Below are positions 17,118 to 28,000 of a stretch of DNA of 64,000 nt, in pieces. The stretch's first letter is position 1. Each line of letters opens with the position of its first letter. Location: the NCBI GenBank assembly GCA_030529225.1, contig JAUMXH010000002.1:1-64000 (forward strand), written 5' to 3'. The position numbers were made by a program, and so were the translations under genes. This stretch comes from Bacillota bacterium (GTDB lineage Bacteria; Bacillota; Clostridia; Peptostreptococcales; Acidaminobacteraceae). Under the pieces are notes generated by a model, which made no database searches, had not been told where the DNA came from, and was given only the letters and a program-made list of their open reading frames with translations.

Positions 17118-19796
17118 GTGAGCACGAAAACTTATAGGCGTACCGGTAAAGGCGGCATAAAGATGAGAGCTTTGGCAATCGTTTTTCTGGTGCCTTTTTT
17201 ATTTTTACTGAGCTCTTGCGGAGGCAAGGAGATAGCTCTGAGCAACAGTCTGGATGTTAAGCCGGAAATCGGCTACGACAAGACCGTCTCCCTCTGGAAG
17301 GGAAACCCCGTCAAGTTCAGCATCACCAACGCGGGCAAGGATTTTAAGGGTGAGATTCGAATCAAGGTGCCGATTCGTTACGACGAGGATGCCTCGTTCA
17401 TCATACCGATCGAGGTTGCCGAGAATTCTCAAAAAACGATCGAACAGTACATCCCCTTGAACCTGGTGGTCAAGGAGTTTGTGTATGAAGTCGTCTCGGA
17501 CGGAAAGACGATCAAACAGGGAAAACTGAACGCGAACGTCTTTCTGGACCCTCAAATTTCCAAGATAGCGGTGATTTCGGACAAGCCGGACCGGTACAGT
17601 TTCCTCTCGGAAGCGGGCCTGAACAGCTTTTACAGCCAAGACTACGACAAGGAAATCGTCTACCATAAAGGAACGGCGGCACAGACGGATCGGGTCCAAA
17701 CAAGATATCCGCAATCCAAGAATTTTTTAGTCTACCAAAAGAACATGAGCCGCTTCTCCAACCGGGACGCCCTCGCCTTCTTTGATTATATTTTTATCGG
17801 CGATGTTTCGGACCTCAACCTTTCGGAAGAGGGACTGGAAAACCTGCAGGATTGGATCTCGGACGGCGGAATTCTGATCATTGAGACCGGCGAGAACTTT
17901 GAAAAGATGGAGCGCGTCCTGCCGGAAGCTTTGAAACTTGCAAGGTACGACTCGGTAGAGGAACTCACTCTGATCGGGGAGGGCGGCTCTTCCAAGCCCG
18001 TGAAACTCGCGAAGGGCGAGAAACGCAGAGACAACGTGAAAGAAGTCTTGCTCGGCGACAAGCTCTTGGCCTACCGGGAAGCGATCGGAGCCGGAGGCAT
18101 CCTGACTGTAAACACCCTGATGGGGACCGAACATTTGGGCGATTTGAACAAGAACGGCGCCTTCTTCCAAAGCATTGTCGGAGAAGCGGATATTTTGACG
18201 CTTCCCGAGCCGGAAGAAGACCGGTACGGGCCCAAGTCCTACCTGGTCGAGAGCGTGCCGAGCGAGGCGGAACTCCCTTACGACTTGATCGCCGTCATCC
18301 TCCTTCTCTACGCCCTGCTAGCCGTGCCGCTCCTCTACCTGCTTCTGAAGAAGTCGGACAAGAGGACCCTGATGTGGGTGCTGTCTCCGGGTATGGCGCT
18401 TCTCATCATTTTGACGATTTCGCAAATCGGAAACTACGTGTGGGGGAACAAGCCGATTCTGAATGAGGTTTCCGTCATCCAATACAGGCAGGGCGATACA
18501 TTCCTGAAAACGAAGACTGAAATGGCTCTGTTCAACAACAAAAAATCCGAGATGAAGGTCTCTTGGAACGGCAAAGAAAACGTGGAAATCAAATATACCG
18601 ACCGTTACGACTTCGGTCTGACCGATCGGGCGGATAAAATCCTCAACAGCTCCGCTCGATACCTGCAGAACCCGCCTCTCTTCTACAGTTACAAGACCTC
18701 ACTCTGGGGCAACGTCAGAGCGGAGGGAAGCAAGACCCTCCCAATCAAAGACCTTGAGACCGGCGTCCGCTTGGAATATGTGGACGGGAAGGAGATTGTC
18801 AAAGTCAAGAACGGCTTGCCGATGCATTTCAGTGAGGCCGTCTTGTTCTGGAACGGCAAATATTACGTGATCGGGGGATTGGTCGCCGGCGAAGAAAAGA
18901 GTCTGGAGATGCAGAATCTGAAACCGTGGAATTACGCGTATGAGCTCCACCGGGACATCCTCGATGAAAAAGTGAGTGCCTTGGTCGACCTGATGCGGGA
19001 TGACGCAGAGTTCTACATCGACCGCGACTTCCGCAAGCCGACCCTCTTCGGCTACAACACCGACCCTGTCGGGTATGAGATTGAAATCAATGACGAAACG
19101 CCTAAGAGCTTCGCCAGAAACCTGGTCGTGATAAGGCTGGAGATGAAGATTGAGGACGGTTCGGAGATCGCCTTCAACGAGAATAACATCGATGCGGCCC
19201 ACTACGGCGAATACAGTGACCGATTGCAAGCGGAAAGCTACAGCCCGGGCACTTCGTTCCAACTCCACGGCTACAGGGCCGATCTCTACGAACTCCTCGA
19301 GGTCCAGGGCCAGGAGTCGAACATCAACTCCATCGTCACCGACTTCCACCTGCCGACCAAGATGCAGATTGACTCGATCATCGTGGATATGAACAACAAC
19401 TGCTATGAGACCTTCTCTTCCTTCGAAAACCTCAGCGGAGGATGGAGCGAGGAGCAGGCCGAGAGCATGAAGGAGCGATACTTTATCTTCAACCACTTGG
19501 AAAACATATACGACGAGATTTCGTTTGAGGCCTTCCTGAAAGAGAGCCCGGTGATCATTTACGGGGATCCGGCGGAAGATACCTGGAAGGAGCCCCCGGT
19601 CGACCCGGGCTTTGACAGCCTCGGAACGGTGGAAAATCCGCTGCTCGCGGCGAAGTGGTACGAGGTCGACAAGGCCAAGTACGTTTCCGCAAACGGCCTG
19701 CTCAGAATCAAGGTGCTGAAGCCGGAACTGTTTGACAGGAAGTGGTATGAGGTGAAGAACCATTCGATTATCGTAAAAGGAGTTTACCATGATTAA
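17118..19796 (+). CDS. Membrane-anchored lipoprotein with GATase-like domain
   Basis: First gene of the envelope operon; 892 residues. The GTG at 17118 is chosen for its AAAGGAGG site; the basic N-region then leads to a lipoprotein signal with Cys34 (LFLLSSC). Residues about 45-160 look like an Ig-like beta domain. Residues about 170-370 resemble the class-I glutamine-amidotransferase-like fold seen in vWA/Bat-type membrane proteins (IAVISDKPDRYSFL ... LQDWISDGGILIIETG), without a catalytic Cys motif. Two membrane helices (about 390-412 and 418-440) are followed by a long beta-rich C-terminal region outside the membrane. Function unknown. It overlaps the ABC ATPase by eight bases, so the two are tightly coupled. 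Confidence 0.75.
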   Translation: MSTKTYRRTGKGGIKMRALAIVFLVPFLFLLSSCGGKEIALSNSLDVKPEIGYDKTVSLWKGNPVKFSITNAGKDFKGEIRIKVPIRYDEDASFIIPIEVAENSQKTIEQYIPLNLVVKEFVYEVVSDGKTIKQGKLNANVFLDPQISKIAVISDKPDRYSFLSEAGLNSFYSQDYDKEIVYHKGTAAQTDRVQTRYPQSKNFLVYQKNMSRFSNRDALAFFDYIFIGDVSDLNLSEEGLENLQDWISDGGILIIETGENFEKMERVLPEALKLARYDSVEELTLIGEGGSSKPVKLAKGEKRRDNVKEVLLGDKLLAYREAIGAGGILTVNTLMGTEHLGDLNKNGAFFQSIVGEADILTLPEPEEDRYGPKSYLVESVPSEAELPYDLIAVILLLYALLAVPLLYLLLKKSDKRTLMWVLSPGMALLIILTISQIGNYVWGNKPILNEVSVIQYRQGDTFLKTKTEMALFNNKKSEMKVSWNGKENVEIKYTDRYDFGLTDRADKILNSSARYLQNPPLFYSYKTSLWGNVRAEGSKTLPIKDLETGVRLEYVDGKEIVKVKNGLPMHFSEAVLFWNGKYYVIGGLVAGEEKSLEMQNLKPWNYAYELHRDILDEKVSALVDLMRDDAEFYIDRDFRKPTLFGYNTDPVGYEIEINDETPKSFARNLVVIRLEMKIEDGSEIAFNENNIDAAHYGEYSDRLQAESYSPGTSFQLHGYRADLYELLEVQGQESNINSIVTDFHLPTKMQIDSIIVDMNNNCYETFSSFENLSGGWSEEQAESMKERYFIFNHLENIYDEISFEAFLKESPVIIYGDPAEDTWKEPPVDPGFDSLGTVENPLLAAKWYEVDKAKYVSANGLLRIKVLKPELFDRKWYEVKNHSIIVKGVYHD

Positions 19797-20721
19797 ATTT
19801 GTAGGACTGACCAAGTGCTTTGGCGATTTAAAAGCGGTAGACGACCTGAACTTTGAGATTGCCGAAGGCGAAATTTTCGGTTTTGTGGGATCGAACGGCG
19901 CCGGAAAATCGACCACCATCAAGATCGCGACCGGCCTGATGAAGCCCACCGAAGGAACCATCTACATTGACGGAATCGACATTCGGGAGAAAAACGCCCT
20001 GTTTCGAAGCAAAATCGGCTATGTGCCGGACTTCTTCGGGGTCTACGACCAACTCAAGGTCAACGAGTACATGAACTTTTACTGCGGCCTGCACAAGATC
20101 CCGATCAAACACAGGGAGGAGCTGATTCGCAAGCTGACCAAGCTGGTGAACCTGGAGGACAAGGCGGAGGAGTATGTGGACAGCTTATCCAGGGGGATGA
20201 AGCAGAGGCTCTGCCTCGCCAGGGCGCTGATCCACGACCCCAAGATTCTGATTATGGACGAGCCCGCTTCCGGCCTTGACCCGCGGGCGAGGATCGACTT
20301 CCGAAACATCCTCTACCGTTTAAAGGGCATGGACAAGACCATCATCATCAGCTCGCACATCCTCTCGGAACTCGCCGAAATCTGCACGAGCATCGGCATC
20401 ATAGAAAAGGGCAGGATGATGGTGAAGGGCTCGGTCAACGAGATTCAAAAAAAGCTCTCCCACCTGAACCGCATCACCATCAAGTGTACTTCGGGACTGG
20501 ACGAGGTCATGAACTCGCTCCGCGAAATTCCGGACGTCAGCGAAATCAAGATGGTCAACGGAAACCTGGAGTTTTCGTTTGCCGGAACCGACGAGGACAA
20601 GGTGCGATTGCTCAAGCTGCTGGTTGAAAAGGACATCCCGATCTTCCACTTTGAAGAAAAGGGCGGCAGTCTGGAATCGATCTTCTTACAAGTTACGAAG
20701 GAGGAAAAGGCCGATGCTTAA
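19789..20721 (+). CDS. ABC transporter ATP-binding protein
   Basis: This 310-residue ABC-2-type ATPase has Walker A GSNGAGKST, signature SRGMKQR, Walker B ILIMDEPASGLD and an H-loop in IIISSHILSE. A C-terminal extension of about 90 residues follows the ATPase core, as in drug- or gliding-type ABC-2 systems. It starts inside the end of the lipoprotein gene and overlaps the permease gene by eight bases, so all three are probably translated together. The substrate is unknown; the context suggests a structural role in an envelope complex or export of a cell-surface component. Confidence 0.9.
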   Translation: MIKFVGLTKCFGDLKAVDDLNFEIAEGEIFGFVGSNGAGKSTTIKIATGLMKPTEGTIYIDGIDIREKNALFRSKIGYVPDFFGVYDQLKVNEYMNFYCGLHKIPIKHREELIRKLTKLVNLEDKAEEYVDSLSRGMKQRLCLARALIHDPKILIMDEPASGLDPRARIDFRNILYRLKGMDKTIIISSHILSELAEICTSIGIIEKGRMMVKGSVNEIQKKLSHLNRITIKCTSGLDEVMNSLREIPDVSEIKMVNGNLEFSFAGTDEDKVRLLKLLVEKDIPIFHFEEKGGSLESIFLQVTKEEKADA

Positions 20722-21556
20722 TCCAATCTTAGAAAGAGAAATCAAGAGCAAGATGCGATCTTGGAGGATGCCGATCGCCATCGTCATCTACCTGTTCTTT
20801 ATGGGGCTGGTCACCTACCTGGGCATGAGCCTGATGTCCTTCAGCAGCATGAGGGCCGGCTTTGACCCGCAGGCGGCGGCAAACATCTATGACTTTATCA
20901 GCGTGTTCCAGCTCGGACTGATCATGTTCATCGTCCCTCTGGTCACGGCCACCTCGATTTCAGGGGAGCGCGAGCGACAGACCCTGGATTTGATGCTCTG
21001 CACGGACTTTCCGATTATGAGCATCATCTACGGAAAGATGCTCTCGGGCCTCTCTACGGTGCTCCTGCTGATGGTCATGGCGACGCCCTTCCTGAGCGTG
21101 AGCTTTGTCCTGGGCGGAATCGGCATCTTGGACGTGTTGAAGACCATCCTGTACTACGCAATCAGCGCCCTCTACATTTCGACCATCTCGTTGTATGCAA
21201 GCACCAAGTTTCGAAGGAACATCACCGCCATCATCATGACTTACGTGATTATGGGCATCCTGTATGTGACGCCGTTCATCCTCTTTTTGGGTTTGAGCCT
21301 GGATGTTAGAGGGGCCGGGTTGATGTCCCTCTTTGAGCAGGAACCCTATATTATGAGCGCCCTCTTTTTCGGCGCCAACCCGGGCTACGGCATGCTTTCC
21401 TTGATGTCGTTCTCCGACCTGGCACAACAACTGAACTCCCAAATCCTGCCGTCTTTAAGCAGGGTTCCGACTTGGATTATCTCGTTCATCTGGTTTGCCA
21501 TCATCTCGTTCATCATGCTGAAACTGGCAAAGAAGAACCTGAAGGCGAAGGGATAG
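20714..21556 (+). CDS. ABC-2 type transporter permease
   Basis: This 280-residue integral membrane protein has about six transmembrane helices (first near residues 18-37, last near 250-270). It follows the amphipathic N-terminal MLNPILEREIKSKMRSWR typical of ABC-2 permeases, and has the conserved EREEQTLD-like loop (ISGERERQTLDLMLCTD). ATG at 20714 is selected because GAGGAAAAGG precedes it and the upstream frame is only a shadow of the ATPase gene. It pairs with the ATPase encoded just before it. Confidence 0.9.
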   Translation: MLNPILEREIKSKMRSWRMPIAIVIYLFFMGLVTYLGMSLMSFSSMRAGFDPQAAANIYDFISVFQLGLIMFIVPLVTATSISGERERQTLDLMLCTDFPIMSIIYGKMLSGLSTVLLLMVMATPFLSVSFVLGGIGILDVLKTILYYAISALYISTISLYASTKFRRNITAIIMTYVIMGILYVTPFILFLGLSLDVRGAGLMSLFEQEPYIMSALFFGANPGYGMLSLMSFSDLAQQLNSQILPSLSRVPTWIISFIWFAIISFIMLKLAKKNLKAKG

Positions 21557-21649
21557 GTGTCGGAAGGCCCCTTTTAAGGGAAAATGTGAAATCGGAACAC
21601 TCCCGTTACGGGTGAGACAAGAAAAGAAAAGGAACTGCGAAACGCAACC

Positions 21650-23131
21650 ATGAAAAAAGAAATCAACAGATACCTCGCGCCCCTGCGCCTGAAAATGAGC
21701 TTGGAGAAGCTGCTGCAACTGCTCGCAATCTACGTTTTGTTTGCGGGTTCTTTGACCCTGCTGGTCCTTCTCTATACCAAGGTCCTTCCGCTACCCGGCT
21801 ATTTTACGCTGATCAAGCGGATTTTACAGGCAGGCGGGCTCCTCTTTTTGCTGCACTTCGCTTGGTCCGCGCCTCGGCTCGGAATCGTTTTAAAGACGGC
21901 CGACCGCCTCTACTTTAAGGAGCGCCTGCTGACCGCGATCGAGTTTGAGGGCTTGGACGGGGAAGCGCTGGAACTCCAACGCGAGGACACGCGAAAGAGC
22001 ATGCGGGCGGCGAAGGTCGAGGAGCTCTACAAGATTCGCTTTGACAAGAGGCTCCTCTTCGCAATCCTGCTCTTGGCCGGTCTGCTGTTCGGATCGACCT
22101 TCCTTGAGACCGAGGAGGGCATGAAGAACAGGATTGCCTCACAGAACATCGAGGAAGTCAAAGAAGAGACCGAATCGCTCAAAAAGGCCTTGAAAAAGGT
22201 CCTCGAGGACTCCGGGCTCAGCGAGGACAGAAGCGCGGAGCTGATCAAACAGTTGGAGGAGAACCTGAAGGGAATCGAGGCCAAGGAAGATGCGCTGAAG
22301 GCGCTCGCAATCACCAAGAACGAGTTTCAGGAGAGCCTGTCCGAAGAGGAGCTGAAGCAGCTCGAGGGAGCGCTCAAAAAGATTGACGAGAGCGCGAGAA
22401 AGCTGGCCGGAAACAGCCTGAGCGACTACGCCTTCAACGGCGAGGAGGGCGCAGGAGAGCAGGGCGCAGGAGAGCCGCAGAATCCGCAGGACGAAGGCTC
22501 GGAAAGTGACGGTGAGGAGCAGGATTCGGACAGCGGGACGAACGCCGGAGAGAGCTCCTCAAACGGCGGCGAGCAAGGCGGGACGGCTTCGGACGGCTCG
22601 GGGCAGAGTCAGGGAGGCCAAGGCGGCAGTCAGAGCGGCGGACAGGGAAGCCCGGGCTCCGGCAGCAATCCGCAGAGCGGCGGAGCCAATCCGGACGGCT
22701 CACAGAATCAGGGAACGAACCCGAATCAGGGAGACTCTGCCAATCAGGGAGGCGCTCAGAATCAGAGCGGAAGCGGAGCCGGAGCGCTGAACGGTAACGG
22801 CGGCAAGAACAGAGAAAACGCCAATCAGGCCGGAAAGGGCGGAAAGGGCGCCGCGATCGGTGCGGCAGGCTCAAACGAGATCATGCTCGATCCCAAACGG
22901 ATTGGCACCGGCGGGAACAACGAGTTCGTTCCCGGGCAAAAATCGGGCGAGAATGAGGACAGCACTTACAGAAGGGCCAAGACCAGACCCAAGGACGCCG
23001 GAGAGATCAAGGATTACAAGAAAATCTTTGCCGAGTACGCCAAGGAGGCGGGATACACCGGCAAGGAGCTGAATATTCCAAACGGCATGCGCGATGTCGT
23101 AAAGTCCTACTTTGACAGTATACAAAGGTGA
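21650..23131 (+). CDS. Membrane-anchored coiled-coil protein with Gly/Gln/Asn/Ser-rich linker
   Basis: This 493-residue protein has three membrane helices (about residues 20-42, 55-72 and 141-158). A Glu/Lys-rich coiled coil (about 165-250) follows, then a low-complexity stretch of Gly, Gln, Asn, Ser and Glu (about 264-406), and a conserved-looking C-terminal region ending in an alpha-helical YKKIFAEYAKEAGYTG segment. Architecture and position recall the DUF4175-like proteins of Bacteroidetes Bat operons, but I cannot confirm homology. The ribosome site is weak (AAAGGAA, about 15 bases upstream). It probably scaffolds or feeds the MoxR/DUF58/vWA proteins encoded directly after it. Confidence 0.75.
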   Translation: MKKEINRYLAPLRLKMSLEKLLQLLAIYVLFAGSLTLLVLLYTKVLPLPGYFTLIKRILQAGGLLFLLHFAWSAPRLGIVLKTADRLYFKERLLTAIEFEGLDGEALELQREDTRKSMRAAKVEELYKIRFDKRLLFAILLLAGLLFGSTFLETEEGMKNRIASQNIEEVKEETESLKKALKKVLEDSGLSEDRSAELIKQLEENLKGIEAKEDALKALAITKNEFQESLSEEELKQLEGALKKIDESARKLAGNSLSDYAFNGEEGAGEQGAGEPQNPQDEGSESDGEEQDSDSGTNAGESSSNGGEQGGTASDGSGQSQGGQGGSQSGGQGSPGSGSNPQSGGANPDGSQNQGTNPNQGDSANQGGAQNQSGSGAGALNGNGGKNRENANQAGKGGKGAAIGAAGSNEIMLDPKRIGTGGNNEFVPGQKSGENEDSTYRRAKTRPKDAGEIKDYKKIFAEYAKEAGYTGKELNIPNGMRDVVKSYFDSIQR

Positions 23132-23207
23132 CGACGCGCAGAGACGGCCGGAAAGAGCGAAAAGAAAAGACGGACAGACCGAACACGGATAGGATAGGAG
23201 AAAGACC

Positions 23208-24167
23208 ATGAACCTGGAGAATACCATACAGACGATCAAACGGATAGAGGATGAGGTGAGCAGGCACATCCTGGGGCAGGAGAAGCTCGTAAAGGACACC
23301 CTGATCTGCCTGATGGCGGGGGGCAACATGCTTTTGGAGGGCGTGCCGGGCCTCGGAAAGACCAAGCTGGTTTCGAGCCTGGCAAAGGCGCTCGGACTCG
23401 ACTTTAAGCGGATTCAGTTCACGCCCGATCTGATGCCCGCCGACATCACCGGCACCAACATCTTCAACCGGGACAAGAACCTCTTCGAGTTCCAAAAAGG
23501 ACCCGTATTCACGAACATCTTGCTGGCCGATGAGATCAACCGTGCGACGCCGAAGACCCAGTCGGCGATGCTCGAAGCCATGCAGGAAAAATCGGTCAGC
23601 GTCGCGAACGTCAGCTACAAGCTCGACACCCCTTACATGGTCATGGCAACCCAGAACCCGATCGAACAGGAGGGGACCTACCCGCTTCCGGAAGCCCAGC
23701 TCGACCGCTTTATGTTCAAGCTGATTGTCGAGTTTCCGGACAAGGACAGCCTCGCCAGGATCGTCAACCTGACTGCGGGCTCGGACGAGGAGGAAGTCGC
23801 CTGCGTGAGCGACAGGGAGAGCCTGCTCCACGGGCAGAGCCTGATCTCGTCGATTCCGGTCGCAGCCCAAGTGATGGACTACGCGATGAAGGTCATACTC
23901 GGCACCCACCCGGACAACGAATTCTCCGGCCAAATGGTCAGGGACTATGTAGATATGGGCTCGTCTCCGAGGGGCGCGCAGGCGCTGATTAAGACCGCCA
24001 GGGTCAAGGCTCTGATGGAGGGCAGATACAACGTTTCCTTCGAGGACATCAGCTACGTCGCCGTTCCGGTACTGAGGCACAGAATTGCCCTCAACTACAA
24101 CGCGATGAGCGATAATGTGAAGGTGGAACGCGTGATAAGCGAAATCCTGGAGAGGGCGAAGGCATGA
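23208..24167 (+). CDS. MoxR-family AAA+ ATPase
   Basis: This 319-residue AAA+ chaperone-like ATPase of the MoxR family has Walker A GVPGLGKT at residues 45-52, Walker B LLADEINRA, sensor-1 MVMATQNPIEQEGTYPLPEAQLDRF (visible in parts) and the lid-domain SPRG sensor-2 arginine. Family members act with von Willebrand proteins to mature or insert metal-dependent complexes; RavA-ViaA and the Bat operon are precedents. AGGAGAAAG precedes the ATG. It overlaps the DUF58 gene by four bases (ATGA). Confidence 0.95.
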   Translation: MNLENTIQTIKRIEDEVSRHILGQEKLVKDTLICLMAGGNMLLEGVPGLGKTKLVSSLAKALGLDFKRIQFTPDLMPADITGTNIFNRDKNLFEFQKGPVFTNILLADEINRATPKTQSAMLEAMQEKSVSVANVSYKLDTPYMVMATQNPIEQEGTYPLPEAQLDRFMFKLIVEFPDKDSLARIVNLTAGSDEEEVACVSDRESLLHGQSLISSIPVAAQVMDYAMKVILGTHPDNEFSGQMVRDYVDMGSSPRGAQALIKTARVKALMEGRYNVSFEDISYVAVPVLRHRIALNYNAMSDNVKVERVISEILERAKA

Positions 24168-25021
24168 AAAAAGTCTTAGATGAGGCCTTTTTAAAACTCG
24201 TCCGAAGCCTGAATCTGAACCTTTCTGTAAAACTGAAGAACAATAAGCTCGGAAAAAAGCACTCGAGCGACAAGGGCTCCTCGGTCGAATTCTCCGACTA
24301 CCGCGCCTACAGCCCGGGCGACGACTACCGCAGAATCGACTGGTCGGCCCTCGCGAGGTTTGAAAAGATGTTCTTAAAGCTCTACATGGAGGAGCAGCAG
24401 GCGAGCATCTCCATCTTTGTGGATACGAGCAAGTCGATGGAACAGGAGAAGAAGAGGGAGGCGGAGATCAAACTCGCCGCCCTCTTTGCGCTGAGCAGCC
24501 TGAACGAGTACGACAAGGTTTCCCTCCTCTTTTTTGACGAGGTCCTTCATGACGAGGTCAGGAATGTGAACGGCAAGCAGGGCTTTTATCGCATCGCGGA
24601 CGCGCTCGAAAGCAAGAGCTACGCCTCGAGCGGCAAGCTTTTGGATGCGGTAAAGCAGGCCGCGCCCAAGCTCAAAAAGGGCTGCTCGATCCTGATCACC
24701 GACCTCCTCTACCCGCATCACCTGGACGAGGTTTTAAAGTTGCTGAATTACCGCAAACAAAAGGTCATCCTCTGCCATGTCCTGGCCAAGGAGGAGCTGG
24801 CGGTCAGCTTTCCCGGGAATGTGCGCCTGAAGGACAGCGAAACCGGGCAGGAAATCAACATCGATTGGAACGATGGGACCGCGAAGCTCTACGAAGAAAG
24901 GCTGCAGGCCTTCCTGAAGGAAGCGCAGGGAATCTGCAAGGCCCATAACGCAAGCTACTTTTTAATCAACGCGGATGAGGGAATCGAATCTCTGATCCAC
25001 CACTTAAAAAAATTATCTTAG
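24164..25021 (+). CDS. DUF58 (vWA-like) protein
   Basis: This 285-residue protein has the classic DUF58 block EFSDYRAYSPGDDYRRIDWSA split over residues 42-62, and a vWA-like fold with an intact metal-ion-dependent adhesion motif DTSKS starting at Asp87. It is soluble by eye (no membrane helix), unlike longer DUF58 proteins with two N-terminal helices. It is coupled to moxR by a four-base overlap and to the vWA gene by a 13-base spacer with GGGGGG. MoxR-DUF58 pairs are a conserved unit in many bacteria; the biochemical role is unresolved. Confidence 0.92.
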   Translation: MKKVLDEAFLKLVRSLNLNLSVKLKNNKLGKKHSSDKGSSVEFSDYRAYSPGDDYRRIDWSALARFEKMFLKLYMEEQQASISIFVDTSKSMEQEKKREAEIKLAALFALSSLNEYDKVSLLFFDEVLHDEVRNVNGKQGFYRIADALESKSYASSGKLLDAVKQAAPKLKKGCSILITDLLYPHHLDEVLKLLNYRKQKVILCHVLAKEELAVSFPGNVRLKDSETGQEINIDWNDGTAKLYEERLQAFLKEAQGICKAHNASYFLINADEGIESLIHHLKKLS

Positions 25022-25034
25022 GGGGGAATACAAG

Positions 25035-28000
25035 ATGGGAATTTCTAATTTTTTGGGGCTCTTTGCTCTCCTCAGCCTTCCGGTCATCGTCATCCTTTAC
25101 ATGTTCCGACCCAGACACAAACTGCTCGACGTGCCGAGCATCTTTTTGTGGGAAGAACTCATGGAGGATTTGTCGAAGGCGAAGAAGCTCGAAAAACTCA
25201 AAAAGACCATCCTCCTTCTCCTGGACCTCCTGATCGCCCTCCTGATTACCCTCCTGCTTCTGGGCATCTTTTTTCAAAGCACCAAGGCCCAATCGCATCA
25301 CATCCTGATGATCAACGGGTCCTTTTCGATGAACGCCCAAGACCTCAAGCCGAGCAGGTTTGAGGCCGCAAAGAAGATGGCCGAGGAGTATGTGGAAAAA
25401 CTCGAAGGCAAGGAAGAACTTTCCATCATTTTGGTCCATTCCGACCCGGAGCTGATTGCGAGCAGGGAAACGGATCATAAGCAGGCGATCAACGCGATCA
25501 GAAGCCTGAAGCCCGGCTACGGAAACCCCAAGCTTTCCAAGATACAGGACCTCATCGCGGAGCTGCAGTCCGATGAGGGAGCGAGCGTCGTCTACTTTAC
25601 CGACGAGCCCTACAAATATGCCGAAAACATCCTCGTGAAGGAGAGCGAGGAAAACCTTGCCCTCAGGAATATCTCGAGCAGCCTGAACGAAGGAAAGCGC
25701 AGCGTCGCAATCACTGTGGAAAACGCGGACAATCAGGCGAAAAAGGCACAAATCAGCCTCTATGACGGGGATTTGTACTTGACGACCAAGGCGGTGGAAA
25801 TCGGTGCCAAGTCGAGTGAAATCGTCTTCTTTGAGAACCTGAACCAAAATATTTCCGTCATTCACGCCAAGCTGGACGGCGAGGACATCAACCCCTTGGA
25901 CAACAGCCTCTATGAGATCGGCAAGTCCGCGGCTCCCAAGAAGATCGCCCTGATCAGCAACGGTCACTTCTTCCTGGAGAGCTTCCTCTCGTTGAACCCA
26001 TCCTACGAGGTCTTCCTGAGCAAACCCGAGGAATACAAGAACCTCAGCGGCTTTGACGTCTACATCTTTGATAAACTCACGCCGGAAGTCCTGCCGAAGG
26101 ACGGCAACATCCTGGTTCTGGACCCCGAGGAAGGCGGCAAGAATCCGCTGTTCAGCGCGAACGGCTACATCAATAACCCGAGCTTTGCGCTCGAAAAGCA
26201 CCCGGTCAACCGCTTTCTGGAGAAGGCAAACTTTGCGATCGGCATCTCTCAGACCTATGAGAAACGCCCGGACAGAGAGCCGATTTACAGCGCCGGCGAG
26301 AAGGTTCTGGCTTACAGTACGCGAAAGGGCCTGCAAAAAATCGTGGTCTTCGGCTTTGATTTTCGCTACACGGACCTCCCGCTCAAGGTGGATTTTCCGA
26401 TCCTAATGAACAACCTGAGCGAGTACCTCCTCGATCAGATGATGACGGACAAGTCCAAGTACAGCGCCGGAGAGGGCGTGCTCGTCTACATCAAGCCTTC
26501 GAGCAGCTCGGCGAACATCCTGACCCCGAGCGGAAAGAAGCTCCCGCTCAGCTTGGAGAGCGCCACCCACACGTTTAGGGGGGCCGAGGAACTCGGGCTC
26601 TACAGCGTGGAGCAGGAATCGGAAGCGGGCGGAGAAAAGCTGCTCAGCAAGTCTTATTTTGCAATCAACCCTCCGGACTTTGCGAGTGAGGAGGAACTGG
26701 AATTTACGAGCGGCAACGCCGGCATCAAGACCTTTACCTCGCGGAGCGACATCGACCGGATTCTGATTGCCCTGCTCCTGCTCGCCCTTTTGATCGAGCT
26801 CTTTCTGCGCATCCGTAAGAACCCGCTCTCCAAAAAGGGAACCCTGGCCCTCAGGGCTTTGGTCGTCCTCCTGGTCATCCTCTCGATGTTGAACCTGAAG
26901 TGGAGCCTGGAATCCAAGTACAGCGACACCGTCTTTGTGGCGGACTTTTCGGAGAGTATGCACGGCAAGGACGGCGAAGTCAACAAGTTCATCGAGGACT
27001 CGCTGGAGCAGCTCTCAAACGAGGACCTCTATGGGATTGTGAGCTTTGCCGAGCGCGCAAACGTGGAAAAACCCTTGAGCGAAGCGCGCGGCTTCCAGCC
27101 GATTTCCACCGAGATCGAAAAGGGCTCGACCAATATGGAAAAGGGGATTGAAAAGGCCGAATTCCTCTTCAACAAGGACCACAAGAAGCGCATCGTCCTG
27201 CTCTCGGACGGCAGGGAGAACGCCGGTGACGTGCTGAAAAAACTCAGCGATTTGAAGGATAAAAAGATCACTGTGGACTACTACCCGCTCGGCAGCGACA
27301 GGTTTGAAGAGGTGGAGATTGACGAATTGAGCGTGCCGCAGCACGCGAAGCTGGGCCAGGACATTCCGATCGAGGTGAAAATCGGCTCCAACGTACAGGG
27401 CAAGGCCAAGCTCTACCTCTACGGCCGGGACAAGCTGATCGAGAAGAAGGACGTCGAGATTAAGGCCGGCACCAACAACTTCATCTTCTCCTCGAACTTG
27501 CAGGAGACCGGTATTGTGGAATACCGGGCCGAAATCGTTCCCGAGCGCGACAAATACGCCGAAAACAACAAGCTCTCAAGCTTTGTGAGCGTGGAGGGCA
27601 AGCTGAAGATGCTGATCGTCCAGAACGAGAACTTCGGAGAGAACTACGCCAAGCTCTTTGACAACCTGGATGTCACCCTGATCGATCAGAGTCAGGTGCC
27701 GCTGAATATAGAGAGCATCCTCTACTACGATGCCTTCCTGCTCGCGGACGTGAGTTTGGAAAAGACCCATCAAAAGTTCATCGAGAACCTCGCCTACCTG
27801 GTCAAGAACCAAGGAAAATCACTGATTGTCAGCGGGGGCGAGAACAGCTACGCGATGGGCGGATACTACAAGAGCAAGCTCGAGGAGATGCTGCCGGTCG
27901 AGATGAAGGTCAAGGACAAGGAGAAGCAGGAAAACATTGCGATGCTTTTGGTCATTGACAAGTCCGGCAGTATGGAATCGGGAGAGTACGGACTCAGCAA

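Noticed and set aside
22440-22870. CRISPR-like or minisatellite repeat
   Set aside because: The repetitiveness comes from codons of a Gly/Gln/Asn/Ser-rich protein linker; there are no uniform repeats and spacers.
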